Assembly: GCA_002401685.1 (NCBI GenBank)
Contig: NVTU01000044.1
Span: 1-47,886 of the forward strand
DNA: 47,886 nucleotides
Origin: Kordiimonadales bacterium
Lineage (GTDB): Bacteria; Pseudomonadota; Alphaproteobacteria; Sphingomonadales; Kordiimonadaceae
Reading direction: 5' to 3'
Below are positions 17,511 to 26,463 of this stretch, piece after piece (the first letter of the stretch is position 1; each line of letters starts with the position of its first letter). The notes below the pieces were generated by a model. That model saw only the letters and a list, made by a program, of their open reading frames with translations, did no database searches and was not told the DNA's origin. The position numbers and the translations under genes were made by a program.

Positions 17511-18239
17511 ATGACCAATACTGAATTCACGCTCTATGCTTTCCCTGCCATGCCCGGCAGCTTCAACATGGGCCCTGCGGCCGTTAAAGCCGATATCCTT
17601 CTTCAAATGGCTGGTATGGCCTACAGCACGGAAATGCACCCGGATTATAAAAGCTTCTCCAAGGGCAAGCTGCCTGTATTGAAGGACGGCGATACCATTA
17701 TAGAAGATTCCGAATTTATCCGACTTTACCTCGGCACTGAATACGGCAAGACACTGGATGCCGGCCTCGACGAGAGCCAGAAGGCTATTGGCCACGCCCT
17801 GAGCCGAATGCTTGAGGAGCGCAGCTATATTGCAATGGTAGAAGCGCGCTGGCTTAAAGATGAAGGCTGGGCCCAGATCCGCCCAATGTTCTTTGCTGAA
17901 AATTCTGCTCAAGAAGCCGAAGCCATGCGCCAGGAAATGCGTGAGCATCTGGCTCATTTCAACTTCAGTGCCCACACAAACGAAGAAAAGCGCCTGCTGA
18001 TCCGCGAAGACATGCGTGCTATTTCCGCCCTACTCGGTGACAAGCCGTACATGATGGGCAATGAGCCTACCTATATTGATGCAACGATTTTCGGTTTCCT
18101 AGCCAACTTCTATGCCTCTGCGGTGAAAATATGGATCGGTGAAGAGGTGGCAGCTTTCGATAATTTGGTTACCTACATCGAGCGCGGCATGGCCCGTTGG
18201 TATCCGAACGAAGGAAAAGCTGCGGCAGCCGCCGAATAA
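17511..18239 (+). CDS. Glutathione S-transferase family protein (Fax/metaxin-like)
   Basis: 242 residues, paralog of the 16616 gene. Shared elements are GPAAVKADILLQMAGMAYST, KGKLPVLKDGDTIIEDSEF and the C-terminal TYIERGMARWYPNE. The Cys present in the first paralog (SPFC) is replaced by an Ala-rich GPAA, so the two may differ in catalysis. An Ala-rich tail (KAAAAAE) ends the protein. It has its own 181-bp upstream region with the shared palindrome, suggesting separate promoters under one regulator. Confidence 0.83.
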   Translation: MTNTEFTLYAFPAMPGSFNMGPAAVKADILLQMAGMAYSTEMHPDYKSFSKGKLPVLKDGDTIIEDSEFIRLYLGTEYGKTLDAGLDESQKAIGHALSRMLEERSYIAMVEARWLKDEGWAQIRPMFFAENSAQEAEAMRQEMREHLAHFNFSAHTNEEKRLLIREDMRAISALLGDKPYMMGNEPTYIDATIFGFLANFYASAVKIWIGEEVAAFDNLVTYIERGMARWYPNEGKAAAAAE

Positions 18240-18338
18240 ATCAGCTCCCTACTTTCAACCCTGGGTCGGCGCCCATTTCCCGCTCATGCCGGCCCGGTAC
18301 TTTCGCTGAACCCCATTAGTAACCCCAATAGTAGAGAC

Positions 18339-18635
18339 ATGAAAATGTACATTGTGCTTCTTAAGTTTGACATTAACCGAGACAAAGCGAGCCAATTTAT
18401 GGAGCGTCATAAAAACTGGATCAAACGCGGCTTTGAGGACGGTGTTTTCATACTTGTTGGAAGCCTGCCTCCCAGTTTAGGCGGCGGCATCATGGCGCAC
18501 AACACGTCACTTTCAGACTTGCAGGACCGAGTGAACCAAGACCCGTTTGTTCAGGAAAAAGTCGTCAGCGTAGAGATTATTGAGTTCGCACCATCCAAAG
18601 CCGATGACCACTTGAGCTTTCTGCTTCCCAATTAA
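18339..18635 (+). CDS. YCII-related domain protein
   Basis: 98 residues matching the small YCII (YciI-like) alpha+beta fold: YIVLLKFD at the start, ERHKNWIKRGFEDGVFILVG, and DPFVQEKVVSVEIIEFAPSK. Family members have a conserved His-Asp pair thought to be catalytic; H24 and D47-like positions are possible here. The biological role is not known. The ribosome site is weak (AGAGAC). Confidence 0.75.
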   Translation: MKMYIVLLKFDINRDKASQFMERHKNWIKRGFEDGVFILVGSLPPSLGGGIMAHNTSLSDLQDRVNQDPFVQEKVVSVEIIEFAPSKADDHLSFLLPN

Positions 18636-18720
18636 ACCAGTAGGCTTTCTGCTAAACAGAGGCCTACTCTGACCCACATTCGACTTCTACAACTTCTCTT
18701 CCCGGCTTCCTCACCTGGAT

Positions 18721-18778
18721 GGGCCCTGCAAGCGGCGGCATATTGAATAAGGGCCGCAAACCGGGCCCTTATTTTATC
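18721..18778. terminator. Terminator between convergent genes
   Basis: GGGCCC and GCGGC arms pair with GCCGC and GGGCCC across an internal mismatch loop, followed by TTATTTTAT. It sits between the YCII gene and the 18782 gene and probably ends the former. Confidence 0.6.
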
Positions 18779-18781
18779 GTT

Positions 18782-20059
18782 CTACTGCAACGATTGAAGG
18801 GTAGCCTTCAGGTCAGCTAAACTGCCGCTACCCTGCTCCTCAGCTAGACTAACTGCCTTTCGATATGACACTTTTGCCGCATCATTTTGCCCAACCTTAT
18901 TATAAGCACCAGCCAATCCAGCGATCGCCCGTAGCGATTCAGGATAAATAGCGACGGTACGTTCATACATTGCAAGACCGGCTTTTTCTTTGCCTTTTTC
19001 CATCAGAAAATTCGCGTAGCGTGCGTACCAGTTGGGGTTCCAGGGTTTTGCAAAAACATCCGCAGCTGCCATGATCTCTTCAAAAATAGGAAGATCGTCT
19101 TCTTCCATGGCTTTGCGCAGCAGCCACCAAACCGACAACGAGTCAATTGCATCTTCGCTACCATATCTTTGGGACCGCTTTGCATAATAGCTTTTCGCAT
19201 GGGCGACACCGCCGTCCGCCACGAATGCAGCAATATTTTCCGGACGGTATGGTCGGTAATCACCGTAGTAAGTGCCTAAACCGGCAAGAAATACTGGATA
19301 GGCCGTCGTTGTATGATCAACCACCATATTGCTGCCGGCGAATATTCGGTGTTGCCACTCTAGCGCATCTGGCGCAGTTGCTTGTAGATGCAGTGCAAGG
19401 CGATCAATACCGTCCCGCACCATGCCTTCAACTTCTGCCCCGCCAAAATATAGAAACTTTTTGGTTTCCGGCTCTTTTTCAGACAGGTCTTTAAGAGCCT
19501 CCAGCTTCAAGGCCTGCTCGTGCACAGGGAAAGGGCTAGAGGCAATGAAGGCGTCAAACAAGTACGGTCGCATTTGTAAGGCATGGATTGTAAAACCACC
19601 ACCATATTCCCAGCCCATTAAGGTACGATGCCTACTGGTGCGAAAGTTGTTTTCAATAAATGAGATCACATCGTGTTCAACAAAATCCAGATATTGATCC
19701 GCTTGTGGGGTGCCAGCCTCGAGCCACCGAAAACGACCTGGGTTCGCCATTTTTGTTGCAACCAGTATCGAAGGTGGCATAGCGCTGCGGGAAGCTAAGC
19801 GGGTCATCATGTCCGCTGTATAAGCGAAATACCATTGCCCCTCAGTCAGATAAACCACGGGGTACTTTATCTGTGCGCTTTCATAGCCCACAGGTAGCGC
19901 GACTAATATCTCGCGGTCCTCCCCCAGAATTTCGGACGATATCTTATACCGCATTCCAACGGTGACTGGCTCGCCGCTAGGCAATTCTGACTGTTGGGCA
20001 ACCGCCAAATTTGTAACCAAACATAAACTGATCAAAGAAAACAATAACTTCAAATACAT
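18782..20059 (-). CDS. Secreted esterase-like protein (nucleophile lost), TPR-like tail
   Basis: 425 residues, third paralog of this family in the window. Signal peptide about 1-22 (ending AVAQQ). YPVVYLTEGQWYF (66-78) and LDFVEHDVISFIENNFRT match the IroE/Fes-like domain. The elbow reads G149-W-E-Y-G153, with Glu in place of the catalytic Ser. The family His is kept in VVDHTTTAYPVF. A TPR-like tail (about 340-425) follows. I chose the ATG at 20059, with AAGGAG seven bases upstream, over a longer frame from 20185. It is separated from its two paralogs by five unrelated genes. Confidence 0.75.
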   Translation of the reverse strand: MYLKLLFSLISLCLVTNLAVAQQSELPSGEPVTVGMRYKISSEILGEDREILVALPVGYESAQIKYPVVYLTEGQWYFAYTADMMTRLASRSAMPPSILVATKMANPGRFRWLEAGTPQADQYLDFVEHDVISFIENNFRTSRHRTLMGWEYGGGFTIHALQMRPYLFDAFIASSPFPVHEQALKLEALKDLSEKEPETKKFLYFGGAEVEGMVRDGIDRLALHLQATAPDALEWQHRIFAGSNMVVDHTTTAYPVFLAGLGTYYGDYRPYRPENIAAFVADGGVAHAKSYYAKRSQRYGSEDAIDSLSVWWLLRKAMEEDDLPIFEEIMAAADVFAKPWNPNWYARYANFLMEKGKEKAGLAMYERTVAIYPESLRAIAGLAGAYNKVGQNDAAKVSYRKAVSLAEEQGSGSLADLKATLQSLQ

Positions 20060-20200
20060 AATTCGATCTCCTTCCCGCAAACATGATCGCGCGCACGCTA
20101 AACACCACGGCGAATAACAACAATACACACGCGGTAAACAGATGTCATTTTGCGACGAAAGGAAAGAAATAACATAACGCCACAACCTCAGAGGCCTGAA

Positions 20201-20258
20201 TTTTAGGTAACAAAAAAGGCCCGAGGATTGCTCCTCGGGCCTTTTTTGTTACCTAAAA
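20201..20258. terminator. Long perfect inverted repeat, terminator of ppa
   Basis: Perfect 27-bp arms around the loop TTGC. The GC core (GGCCCGAGGA with its complement) is flanked by A6 and T6 tracts on both strands, so it can terminate in either direction. It begins eight bases past the ppa stop. Confidence 0.92.
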
Positions 20259-20266
20259 TATCTCGC

Positions 20267-20800
20267 TTACTTATCGGCTTCGTAAGCAGCAATCGCTTTG
20301 GTGATCAGCTCAGCAGCTACTTCTGGGCCTTTCCAGCCCATGATCTTCACCCACTTGCCTTCTTCAAGATCTTTATAGTGCTCGAAAAAGTGGGAAATCT
20401 GCTGAAGAAAAATTTCTGGCAGCTCATCGTAGCTTTTCACACCGCGGTAAAACGGGTGCAACTTATCAACAGGAACCATCAGGATTTTTTCGTCCATGCC
20501 TGCTTCGTCTTCCATGATCAACACACCAAGCGGGCGACAACGCACCACAGCACCTGGCATAATCGGCGTACGGTTAGCAAGCAGTACGTCTGCAGCGTCA
20601 CCATCATCCGCAAGCGTGTGCGGAATAAAGCCGTAGTTACACGGATAGCGCATGCTGGTGTGCATGATACGGTCAACGAACAAAGCGCCGCTTTCCTTAT
20701 CCATTTCGTATTTAACGGGCTCTGTACCAGCTGGTACTTCGATGATTACATTTACATCCCACGGCGGGTTTTCGCCGATTGAGATTTTGCTCATATCCAT
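20267..20800 (-). CDS. ppa: Inorganic pyrophosphatase
   Basis: Family I soluble pyrophosphatase, cytoplasmic, pulling biosynthetic reactions forward by hydrolysing PPi. 177 residues, normal length. Conserved features are [27 protein letters not shown] and the metal-binding signature DDGDAADVL, where the usual Pro is Ala. The ATG at 20800 has AAGGA eight bases upstream; a second ATG two codons later is also possible. A long terminator follows. Confidence 0.95.
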   Translation of the reverse strand: MDMSKISIGENPPWDVNVIIEVPAGTEPVKYEMDKESGALFVDRIMHTSMRYPCNYGFIPHTLADDGDAADVLLANRTPIMPGAVVRCRPLGVLIMEDEAGMDEKILMVPVDKLHPFYRGVKSYDELPEIFLQQISHFFEHYKDLEEGKWVKIMGWKGPEVAAELITKAIAAYEADK

Positions 20801-20852
20801 GGTGGGGATCCTTGGACTTGGGGGTTGGGGAATTATCTAATATCTCGGCTGG

Positions 20853-21791
20853 TTATTTTGTAATTTGGCCTACAAGAATGCACGCAAACACAATCCAACC
20901 AAACGAGATATTAGAGCGAAATATCTGCAGGCAAATGTCAGGATCATTAATATCGATCTTTTTAACCTGCACGCCGAGGTGAAGTGCTGCTAGCGCGATG
21001 CCGATATAGTAGACCCCGCCAAGCTTTGCAAGCATTCCGGCGGCTATTAGACTAAAAACGAACAAGGCATAAAAACCAGCGATCCATAAGCGTGTGTTTT
21101 CGCCCAGAGCCAGGGCGGTGGATTTAACCCCGATAAGCGCGTCATCTTCGCGGTCCTGATGGGCATAAACGGTGTCATAGCCCAGTGTCCAGAACACGCC
21201 GCCCAGGTAAAGGATGATAGCAGGCCAGCCGAGCGAGCCTTCAAGGGTGGCCCAGCCAACCAGCGCACCCCAATTGAAGGTGAGGCCGAGCCACGCCTGC
21301 GGCCAATAAGTAATGCGCTTCATAAAGGGATATGCAGCCACAAGTAACAGCGAGCCAAGGCCAACCATAATAGCAAAGCTGCCTAGCTGCAGCAGAACGC
21401 CGAGACCGATCAAACACTGCAGCGCAAGAAACGCTGCAGCTTGTTTCATTGTCACTTCACCAGCCGGTATGGGGCGACTTTTAGTGCGCGCGACCTGCCC
21501 GTCAAAATCACGGTCGACCATATCATTATAGGTGCAGCCAGCCCCGCGCATGGCCAAAGCCCCTATTCCGAACAGTACAAACAAATAAAGAACTTGGAGG
21601 CCAAATTCGAAACTGGGTGCGAGTGCCAAAGACCACCAGCAGGGCCACAACAACAGCCACACGCCAATTGGCCGGTCGAGCCGCGCAAGCTTCAGGTAAG
21701 GGCGCATCTTTTCAGGTGCCTGCCGGTAAACCCAGCTGCCTTCTACTGCGTCCGCCGTAACAACGGTCTCGGAATTCTTGGAGGGGTTCAT
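20853..21791 (-). CDS. ubiA: 4-hydroxybenzoate polyprenyltransferase
   Basis: Inner-membrane prenyltransferase that attaches the isoprenoid tail to 4-hydroxybenzoate in ubiquinone synthesis. 312 residues with about eight hydrophobic helices. The two Asp-rich Mg-diphosphate motifs are present: NDMVDRDFD and YAHQDREDD. RPIGVWLLLWPCWW near the start is typical of UbiA. It supplies the quinone used upstream of the cytochrome oxidase at the window's left end. Other UbiA-superfamily roles are possible but less likely. Confidence 0.93.
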   Translation of the reverse strand: MNPSKNSETVVTADAVEGSWVYRQAPEKMRPYLKLARLDRPIGVWLLLWPCWWSLALAPSFEFGLQVLYLFVLFGIGALAMRGAGCTYNDMVDRDFDGQVARTKSRPIPAGEVTMKQAAAFLALQCLIGLGVLLQLGSFAIMVGLGSLLLVAAYPFMKRITYWPQAWLGLTFNWGALVGWATLEGSLGWPAIILYLGGVFWTLGYDTVYAHQDREDDALIGVKSTALALGENTRLWIAGFYALFVFSLIAAGMLAKLGGVYYIGIALAALHLGVQVKKIDINDPDICLQIFRSNISFGWIVFACILVGQITK

Positions 21792-22013
21792 GCCTAGCGC
21801 CTACGATGCGGTGTGTAGCAAGTCAAGAACCGAGTGCAATTGGGCCCCCTTCAGGCCTGTCAGAAAGTTTTCGCATAGGGCAGGAGCAAACTCGCTTGAT
21901 TTGTTCTCTGTCTGATCACGGCATTGTTTTTTGCCCGGATACGGTCACCCTGCTAGGTGGCTATTGTGACTTTAGATAGAAGCGACAAATATCGATGGAA
22001 CGAGGGGACCACC

Positions 22014-22418
22014 ATGCCTGCAAAAATGCCAGAGAGAATAATATACTGGATTGCGACCAGCCTGATGCTTGGCTTGATGGCATTTGCCATTGTTATTTAT
22101 CCTCTGCAGTACGAGTCCATTACTGCTCATTTCGAAGAACTCGGCTACTCAAGTTATCTGGTGTATCCGCTTGCCTTCCTCAAGTTGACAGCGTTTATTG
22201 TCATAATAACCAATCGATATAGGAATCTTAAGGATATTGCCTACGGTGCCTACTTTCTGAACATGGTCATGGCCACAGCGGCCTACCTGACATTAGGGGC
22301 CAACCCTGTACATGCTTATGTAGGCCTTGTGGTGATACCTGTATCCTATATTCTGTCAAACCGTGTCCGCGGCGAACCGACACGCAATCTATTTACCCTA
22401 TCCTCTCGTAGCGTGTAG
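22014..22418 (+). CDS. DoxX-like membrane protein
   Basis: 134 residues with four predicted membrane helices (about 8-29, 49-68, 76-97 and 102-122), matching the small DoxX-like family (ERIIYWIATSLML start, HFEELGYSSYLVYPLAFLKL). Function in this family is poorly defined. I chose the ATG at 22014, preceded by GGGG, over an upstream in-frame start at 21957. Confidence 0.75.
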   Translation: MPAKMPERIIYWIATSLMLGLMAFAIVIYPLQYESITAHFEELGYSSYLVYPLAFLKLTAFIVIITNRYRNLKDIAYGAYFLNMVMATAAYLTLGANPVHAYVGLVVIPVSYILSNRVRGEPTRNLFTLSSRSV

Positions 22419-22536
22419 ATATACAGCAGCAAATAGGAGTATACGCCTTCAGTTTGTTGGGGTATGCATTGCGATCTGGAGTACCCGAGCAACGATTACT
22501 CCCCAGCAACTATTAGTATTGAGAACAGGAGCCAGG

Positions 22537-23280
22537 ATGCGTTCGTCTATTCAGCACCGCCTCTTTCTTGAACAGCCGCTTCCCGGTGAAGGCCTCTTGG
22601 TGCTAGATCAAGACCAGTCCCATTATTTAGCCAATGTCATGCGGGCAAAGGCTGGCAGCCTTGTGGCGCTCTTTAACGGGCGGGACGGCGAATGGGCGGC
22701 TGAGATTGTTGAGATCAAAAAACGCGCTGTCATGATCCGCATCACCGAAAAAACAAAAGAACAAGCGGCAGAGCCTGATCTGATGCTTGCTTTTGCCCCA
22801 ATCAAAAAAGCACGCATTGATTTTGTCGCACAGAAAGCAACTGAGCTAGGCGTCGGGCACCTTCAGCCCATGTATACCCGCCGAACCAATGTTGAGCGCG
22901 TGAAGACCGAACGGCTACTTGCCAATGCAGTAGAGGCTGCAGAACAATGTGAGCGCCTAACAGTGCCAATTGTATCGGAACCCATCAAGCTTGAGAAACT
23001 TTTGGCTGATTGGCCCGCGGACAGAATGATCATGTTTTGTGATGAAGATCTGAGCGGCGAAACAGCGCACGCAGCCCTTGCTAAACTTTCGGCAGACGAA
23101 CGCAGCAGGCCGTGGGCCATTCTTATCGGGCCTGAAGGCGGTTTCGACCCTGAGGAACGCACAGCGATCAGGGCAATGAATCAAACCGTCGTTGTGTCGC
23201 TGGGCCCAAGAGTACTAAGGGCTGACACGGCTGCGATGGCTGCTATCAGCCTTTGGCAATCCGCTATCGGGGACTGGTAG
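22537..23280 (+). CDS. rsmE: 16S rRNA m3U1498 methyltransferase
   Basis: SPOUT-class methyltransferase that makes N3-methyl-U1498 in 16S rRNA, using SAM. 247 residues. Features are SHYLANVMRAKAG near the start, APIKKARIDFVAQKATELGV, and the C-terminal knot ILIGPEGGFDPEE with LGPRVLRADTAA. AGGAG lies six bases before the ATG at 22537, which decides the start against a longer frame from 22363. Likely followed by gshA as a separate unit. Confidence 0.94.
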   Translation: MRSSIQHRLFLEQPLPGEGLLVLDQDQSHYLANVMRAKAGSLVALFNGRDGEWAAEIVEIKKRAVMIRITEKTKEQAAEPDLMLAFAPIKKARIDFVAQKATELGVGHLQPMYTRRTNVERVKTERLLANAVEAAEQCERLTVPIVSEPIKLEKLLADWPADRMIMFCDEDLSGETAHAALAKLSADERSRPWAILIGPEGGFDPEERTAIRAMNQTVVVSLGPRVLRADTAAMAAISLWQSAIGDW

Positions 23281-23433
23281 CGGACCCAGAAAAAAGGCAG
23301 TTCAACATTCTGTGCAAATAGATTAGCTCAATTTACGGTAGGTATAGTTTAGTTTTCTTGTATGCGGTCCCCTGAATGCTTAAATTTCATCTTAACTGAG
23401 ACGCCAGCTGCAAACACTACTAAAGGCCATTTT

Positions 23434-24798
23434 ATGTCGAACGCTACTCCCGTTATCGAGACCAAATCTCAACTTATTGAGAACCTCGAAACAGGTAATA
23501 AACCTGACCGCGACACTTGGCGGATCGGCTCCGAGCACGAGAAGTTCATCTTTTATCGGCCTGACAATAGTCCGCTTGCGTATGAACCAGATGGCGATAA
23601 ACCAGGCGTAAAAGACGTATTGCAGGCCTTCGTTTCGCGCGATTGGAAGCCTGTTGAAGAAAATGGTTTTCTCATTGCGGCGACCAAAGACGGCGCATCC
23701 ATCACGCTAGAGCCCGGCGGGCAATTCGAGCTTTCGGGCGCACCGCTCAAATCAATTCATGAAGCCTGCAACGAAACCACAGCGCATCTTCGTACGTCGC
23801 AAGAAATCGGTGAGGAACTGAACATTGGTTTCCTTGGCCTTGGTTTCCACCCAACGCTGAAGCGCGAAGACGTGCCCGTAATGCCAAAAGACCGCTACGG
23901 TATTATGCGTGCTTATATGCCCACCAAAGGCAGCCTCGGCCTTGATATGATGCTGCGCACCTGCACCGTGCAAGTGAACCTCGATTTCGCCAGCGAAGCT
24001 GACATGATTGAAAAGTTCCGCCTTGGCCTTGCCCTGCAGCCTTTGGCGACAGCGCTATTTGCTAATTCGCCGCTTAAAGAAGGCAAAGTGAACGGCATGA
24101 AAAGCTACCGCAGCCATATCTGGACCGATACTGACCCAGACCGTTGCGGCATGCTGCCGTTTGTTTTCGAAGACGGCATGGGGTTTGAGCGCTGGGTAGA
24201 CCACGCGCTTGACGTCCCTATGTATTTCGTGAAACGGGACGGTATTTACCTTGATGCTTCTGGTCAATCCTTCCGGGATTTCATGAAGGGTGAGCTGCCC
24301 GTTCTGAAAGGGGAGCTTCCTACAGTAAGTGATTGGGAAGATCATCTAACCACCCTCTTTCCTGAAGTTCGGCTCAAAACATTCCTGGAAATGCGCGGCG
24401 CGGACGGTGGCCCTTGGTCCCAACTTTGTGCCCTGCCTGCCTTCTGGACCGGACTGCTATATGATACAGAAGCCCAAACGGCAGCTCTCGACCTCATCAA
24501 GGATTGGACCATTGAGGAAATGGAGCAACTGAGAACTGATACTCCGGTACAAGGGCTCGACGCCAGCATCCAAGGCCAAACATTGCAGCAGATCGGCAAG
24601 CGTGCCTTGGAAATTGCAGATCTTGGCCTGAAGAACCGCGCTCGCTTTTCAACCAGCGGCGATACAGAACAAGGCTTCCTCAATAGCTTGAGGGAAAGCG
24701 TCGAGACCGGGATTACGCCGGCCGACACGGTGCTTCGCAAGCTTGAAGGCGAATGGAACGGCGATGTATCAAAACTGTTTTCTGCGTTAAGTTATTAA
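23434..24798 (+). CDS. gshA: Glutamate-cysteine ligase (plant/alphaproteobacterial type)
   Basis: Makes gamma-glutamylcysteine, the first step of glutathione synthesis. 454 residues of the GCS2-type family shared by alphaproteobacteria and plants: RIGSEHEKFIF, ITLEPGGQFELSG, PTLKREDVPVMPKDRY and DMMLRTCTVQVNLDF. The ATG at 23434 has AAAGG upstream; a longer frame from 23362 lacks one. It supplies glutathione that the two GSTs of this window may use. Confidence 0.93.
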   Translation: MSNATPVIETKSQLIENLETGNKPDRDTWRIGSEHEKFIFYRPDNSPLAYEPDGDKPGVKDVLQAFVSRDWKPVEENGFLIAATKDGASITLEPGGQFELSGAPLKSIHEACNETTAHLRTSQEIGEELNIGFLGLGFHPTLKREDVPVMPKDRYGIMRAYMPTKGSLGLDMMLRTCTVQVNLDFASEADMIEKFRLGLALQPLATALFANSPLKEGKVNGMKSYRSHIWTDTDPDRCGMLPFVFEDGMGFERWVDHALDVPMYFVKRDGIYLDASGQSFRDFMKGELPVLKGELPTVSDWEDHLTTLFPEVRLKTFLEMRGADGGPWSQLCALPAFWTGLLYDTEAQTAALDLIKDWTIEEMEQLRTDTPVQGLDASIQGQTLQQIGKRALEIADLGLKNRARFSTSGDTEQGFLNSLRESVETGITPADTVLRKLEGEWNGDVSKLFSALSY

Positions 24799-24957
24799 AA
24801 ACATTAGGTCTTGCACACACTGCGCTCACCTTTGCGGCAACCTCCGCGAGTTAGAGAGTCCCTTAAGACTATTCATATATAGTTAAGCGCGTTGCCCCTC
24901 TGGGGGGTACGCTTTTCCGGCAACGGCAACGTAATATGAATAGGCAAAGGTGAGAAA

Positions 24958-25233
24958 ATGGACTTTAAAGTTATGACAGAAGGTAACGCCGTTAAGATTG
25001 AACTCGACGGCGAACTAACTTTCGACACACACCGTGACTTCCGCGAAATCATGAATGTGATCCGCGACGCTCAGTCTGATATTGAAGTCAATTTAGGTAA
25101 ACTCAAGAATATCGATTCTGCTGGCGCAGGCATGTTAAAACTTGCTCAAGAGAAAGCCAAAGAAAGTGGTAACTCGCTGTCGCTTACCGAAGTTCCAAAA
25201 GACCTGAAAACCTTCATCGAATTATTGAGCTAA
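24958..25233 (+). CDS. STAS domain protein (anti-sigma factor antagonist-like)
   Basis: 91 residues, a lone STAS domain. The phosphorylatable Ser is in LKNIDSAGAGML. Such proteins are partner-switch components, binding or releasing an anti-sigma factor or another kinase target according to phosphorylation. No anti-sigma kinase is adjacent. Its 3' end overlaps the convergent receiver-kinase gene by 20 bp. AAAGGTGAG precedes the ATG. Confidence 0.85.
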   Translation: MDFKVMTEGNAVKIELDGELTFDTHRDFREIMNVIRDAQSDIEVNLGKLKNIDSAGAGMLKLAQEKAKESGNSLSLTEVPKDLKTFIELLS

Positions 25234-26344
25234 AGGGCGTGTTATACTTTATAACTGGCTTTTCCTCGACGACAGGAAGCGTAAACACAAATTTGCAGCC
25301 GTGTCCTTCCGCCGCCTCCTCGCACCAAATACGCCCTCCAAGCGACTGAACAATCTTGGCTGAAATAGCCAAGCCCAATCCGTGCCCGGAAGTCCCGGTT
25401 GTATGGGCCCTTTGCAGTGGCTCGAACACTTGTGTTCGCATCTTACTTGGAATTCCAATACCGTTATCACTCACAGAAATGTGCCAAACATCTCTTTCAA
25501 TAACGGAATGAATTTCTATTTTGAGAGGCTCCGCGGATCGGTAGCGGATTGCGTTTCCAATTAAGTTTCTAAATAATTGGATCAATTCATTTTGCCTACC
25601 GTAAACCATAGGCAAGACGCTGTAAGAAACTTGAGCTTGCGTCTCCAAAATCTCACGCCGCACTAAATCCAATGCACTTCCCAGCGCATGATCAAGCGCA
25701 ACCAAACGAATGGTTTCGTTAGATTCTCCCGTCTGTGCATAAGAAAGCAAGGAACCAACCAGCGTATTCATGTAGTTTACGTTTTTGATTGCGAGCTCGA
25801 TATAGCTTTGTATGTCGGGTGGCGCACCCTCCAACTTCAACTCGATCATTTGTAAAAAACCGCTAAGAGTAGTTAGAGGCGTATTGAGTTCATGAGCAGC
25901 TAAGGCCGCGAAGTTTTTTCGTGTTTCAAGTTGCAGGTGTTGATGTTCAGCCAACTTTGCTTTTGTACAAGCCGTTTCGATCGACTGAATAAGTCTGGGC
26001 TCGAGGATCTGGTCTTTTAACAAATAGTCATGCGCAGAGCCCTTCATTGCCTCCACAGCAACTTCCTCACTACCTTGCCCAGTAATGACAATCAACGCAC
26101 AAAATTCGTAACCTTTGTGCGTTCTAATTTCGCGTAGAAGCTCAAGACCATCTTTACCCTGAAGGCGAAAGTCAATAAGCACACAGTCATATTTGGACGC
26201 TGTTATTTTAAGAATTGCCTCCTCATAACCTTCCGCAGGTTCAACAATGAGGCCAGGAATACGCCGCTGAAGAACGTTGGCCAGATCCTGCCGGTCCGCC
26301 TCGTCATCATCAACAATTAGAATTTTTATGCTAGATAATTCCAA
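25214..26344 (-). CDS. Receiver-histidine kinase hybrid
   Basis: 376 residues. An N-terminal receiver domain (about 5-125) has the acidic pocket VDDDEAD, the phospho-Asp in VLIDFRLQGKDG, and a Lys in YLLKDQ. A HisKA domain follows (FAALAAHELNTPLTTLSGF holds the phospho-His), then a HATPase domain with N-box FRNLIGNAIRY, G1 SDNGIGIP and G2 SGHGLGLAIS. No membrane helix or sensor domain, so it is soluble and its input is the receiver. The start is a TTG at 26344 with AAGGG upstream. The convergent overlap with a STAS gene hints at a shared stress circuit. Confidence 0.88.
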   Translation of the reverse strand: MELSSIKILIVDDDEADRQDLANVLQRRIPGLIVEPAEGYEEAILKITASKYDCVLIDFRLQGKDGLELLREIRTHKGYEFCALIVITGQGSEEVAVEAMKGSAHDYLLKDQILEPRLIQSIETACTKAKLAEHQHLQLETRKNFAALAAHELNTPLTTLSGFLQMIELKLEGAPPDIQSYIELAIKNVNYMNTLVGSLLSYAQTGESNETIRLVALDHALGSALDLVRREILETQAQVSYSVLPMVYGRQNELIQLFRNLIGNAIRYRSAEPLKIEIHSVIERDVWHISVSDNGIGIPSKMRTQVFEPLQRAHTTGTSGHGLGLAISAKIVQSLGGRIWCEEAAEGHGCKFVFTLPVVEEKPVIKYNTPFSSIIR

Positions 26345-26463
26345 CAGCCACCCTTTTGCGAATTCTATTCATAAAGCGCAATATTGGGACGGTAGCTTCA
26401 CCGTTTCTCAATTCTACTAGAAATAAGCTAACAGCCTTAATAAAGCGCTAACGTTTGCACGAG

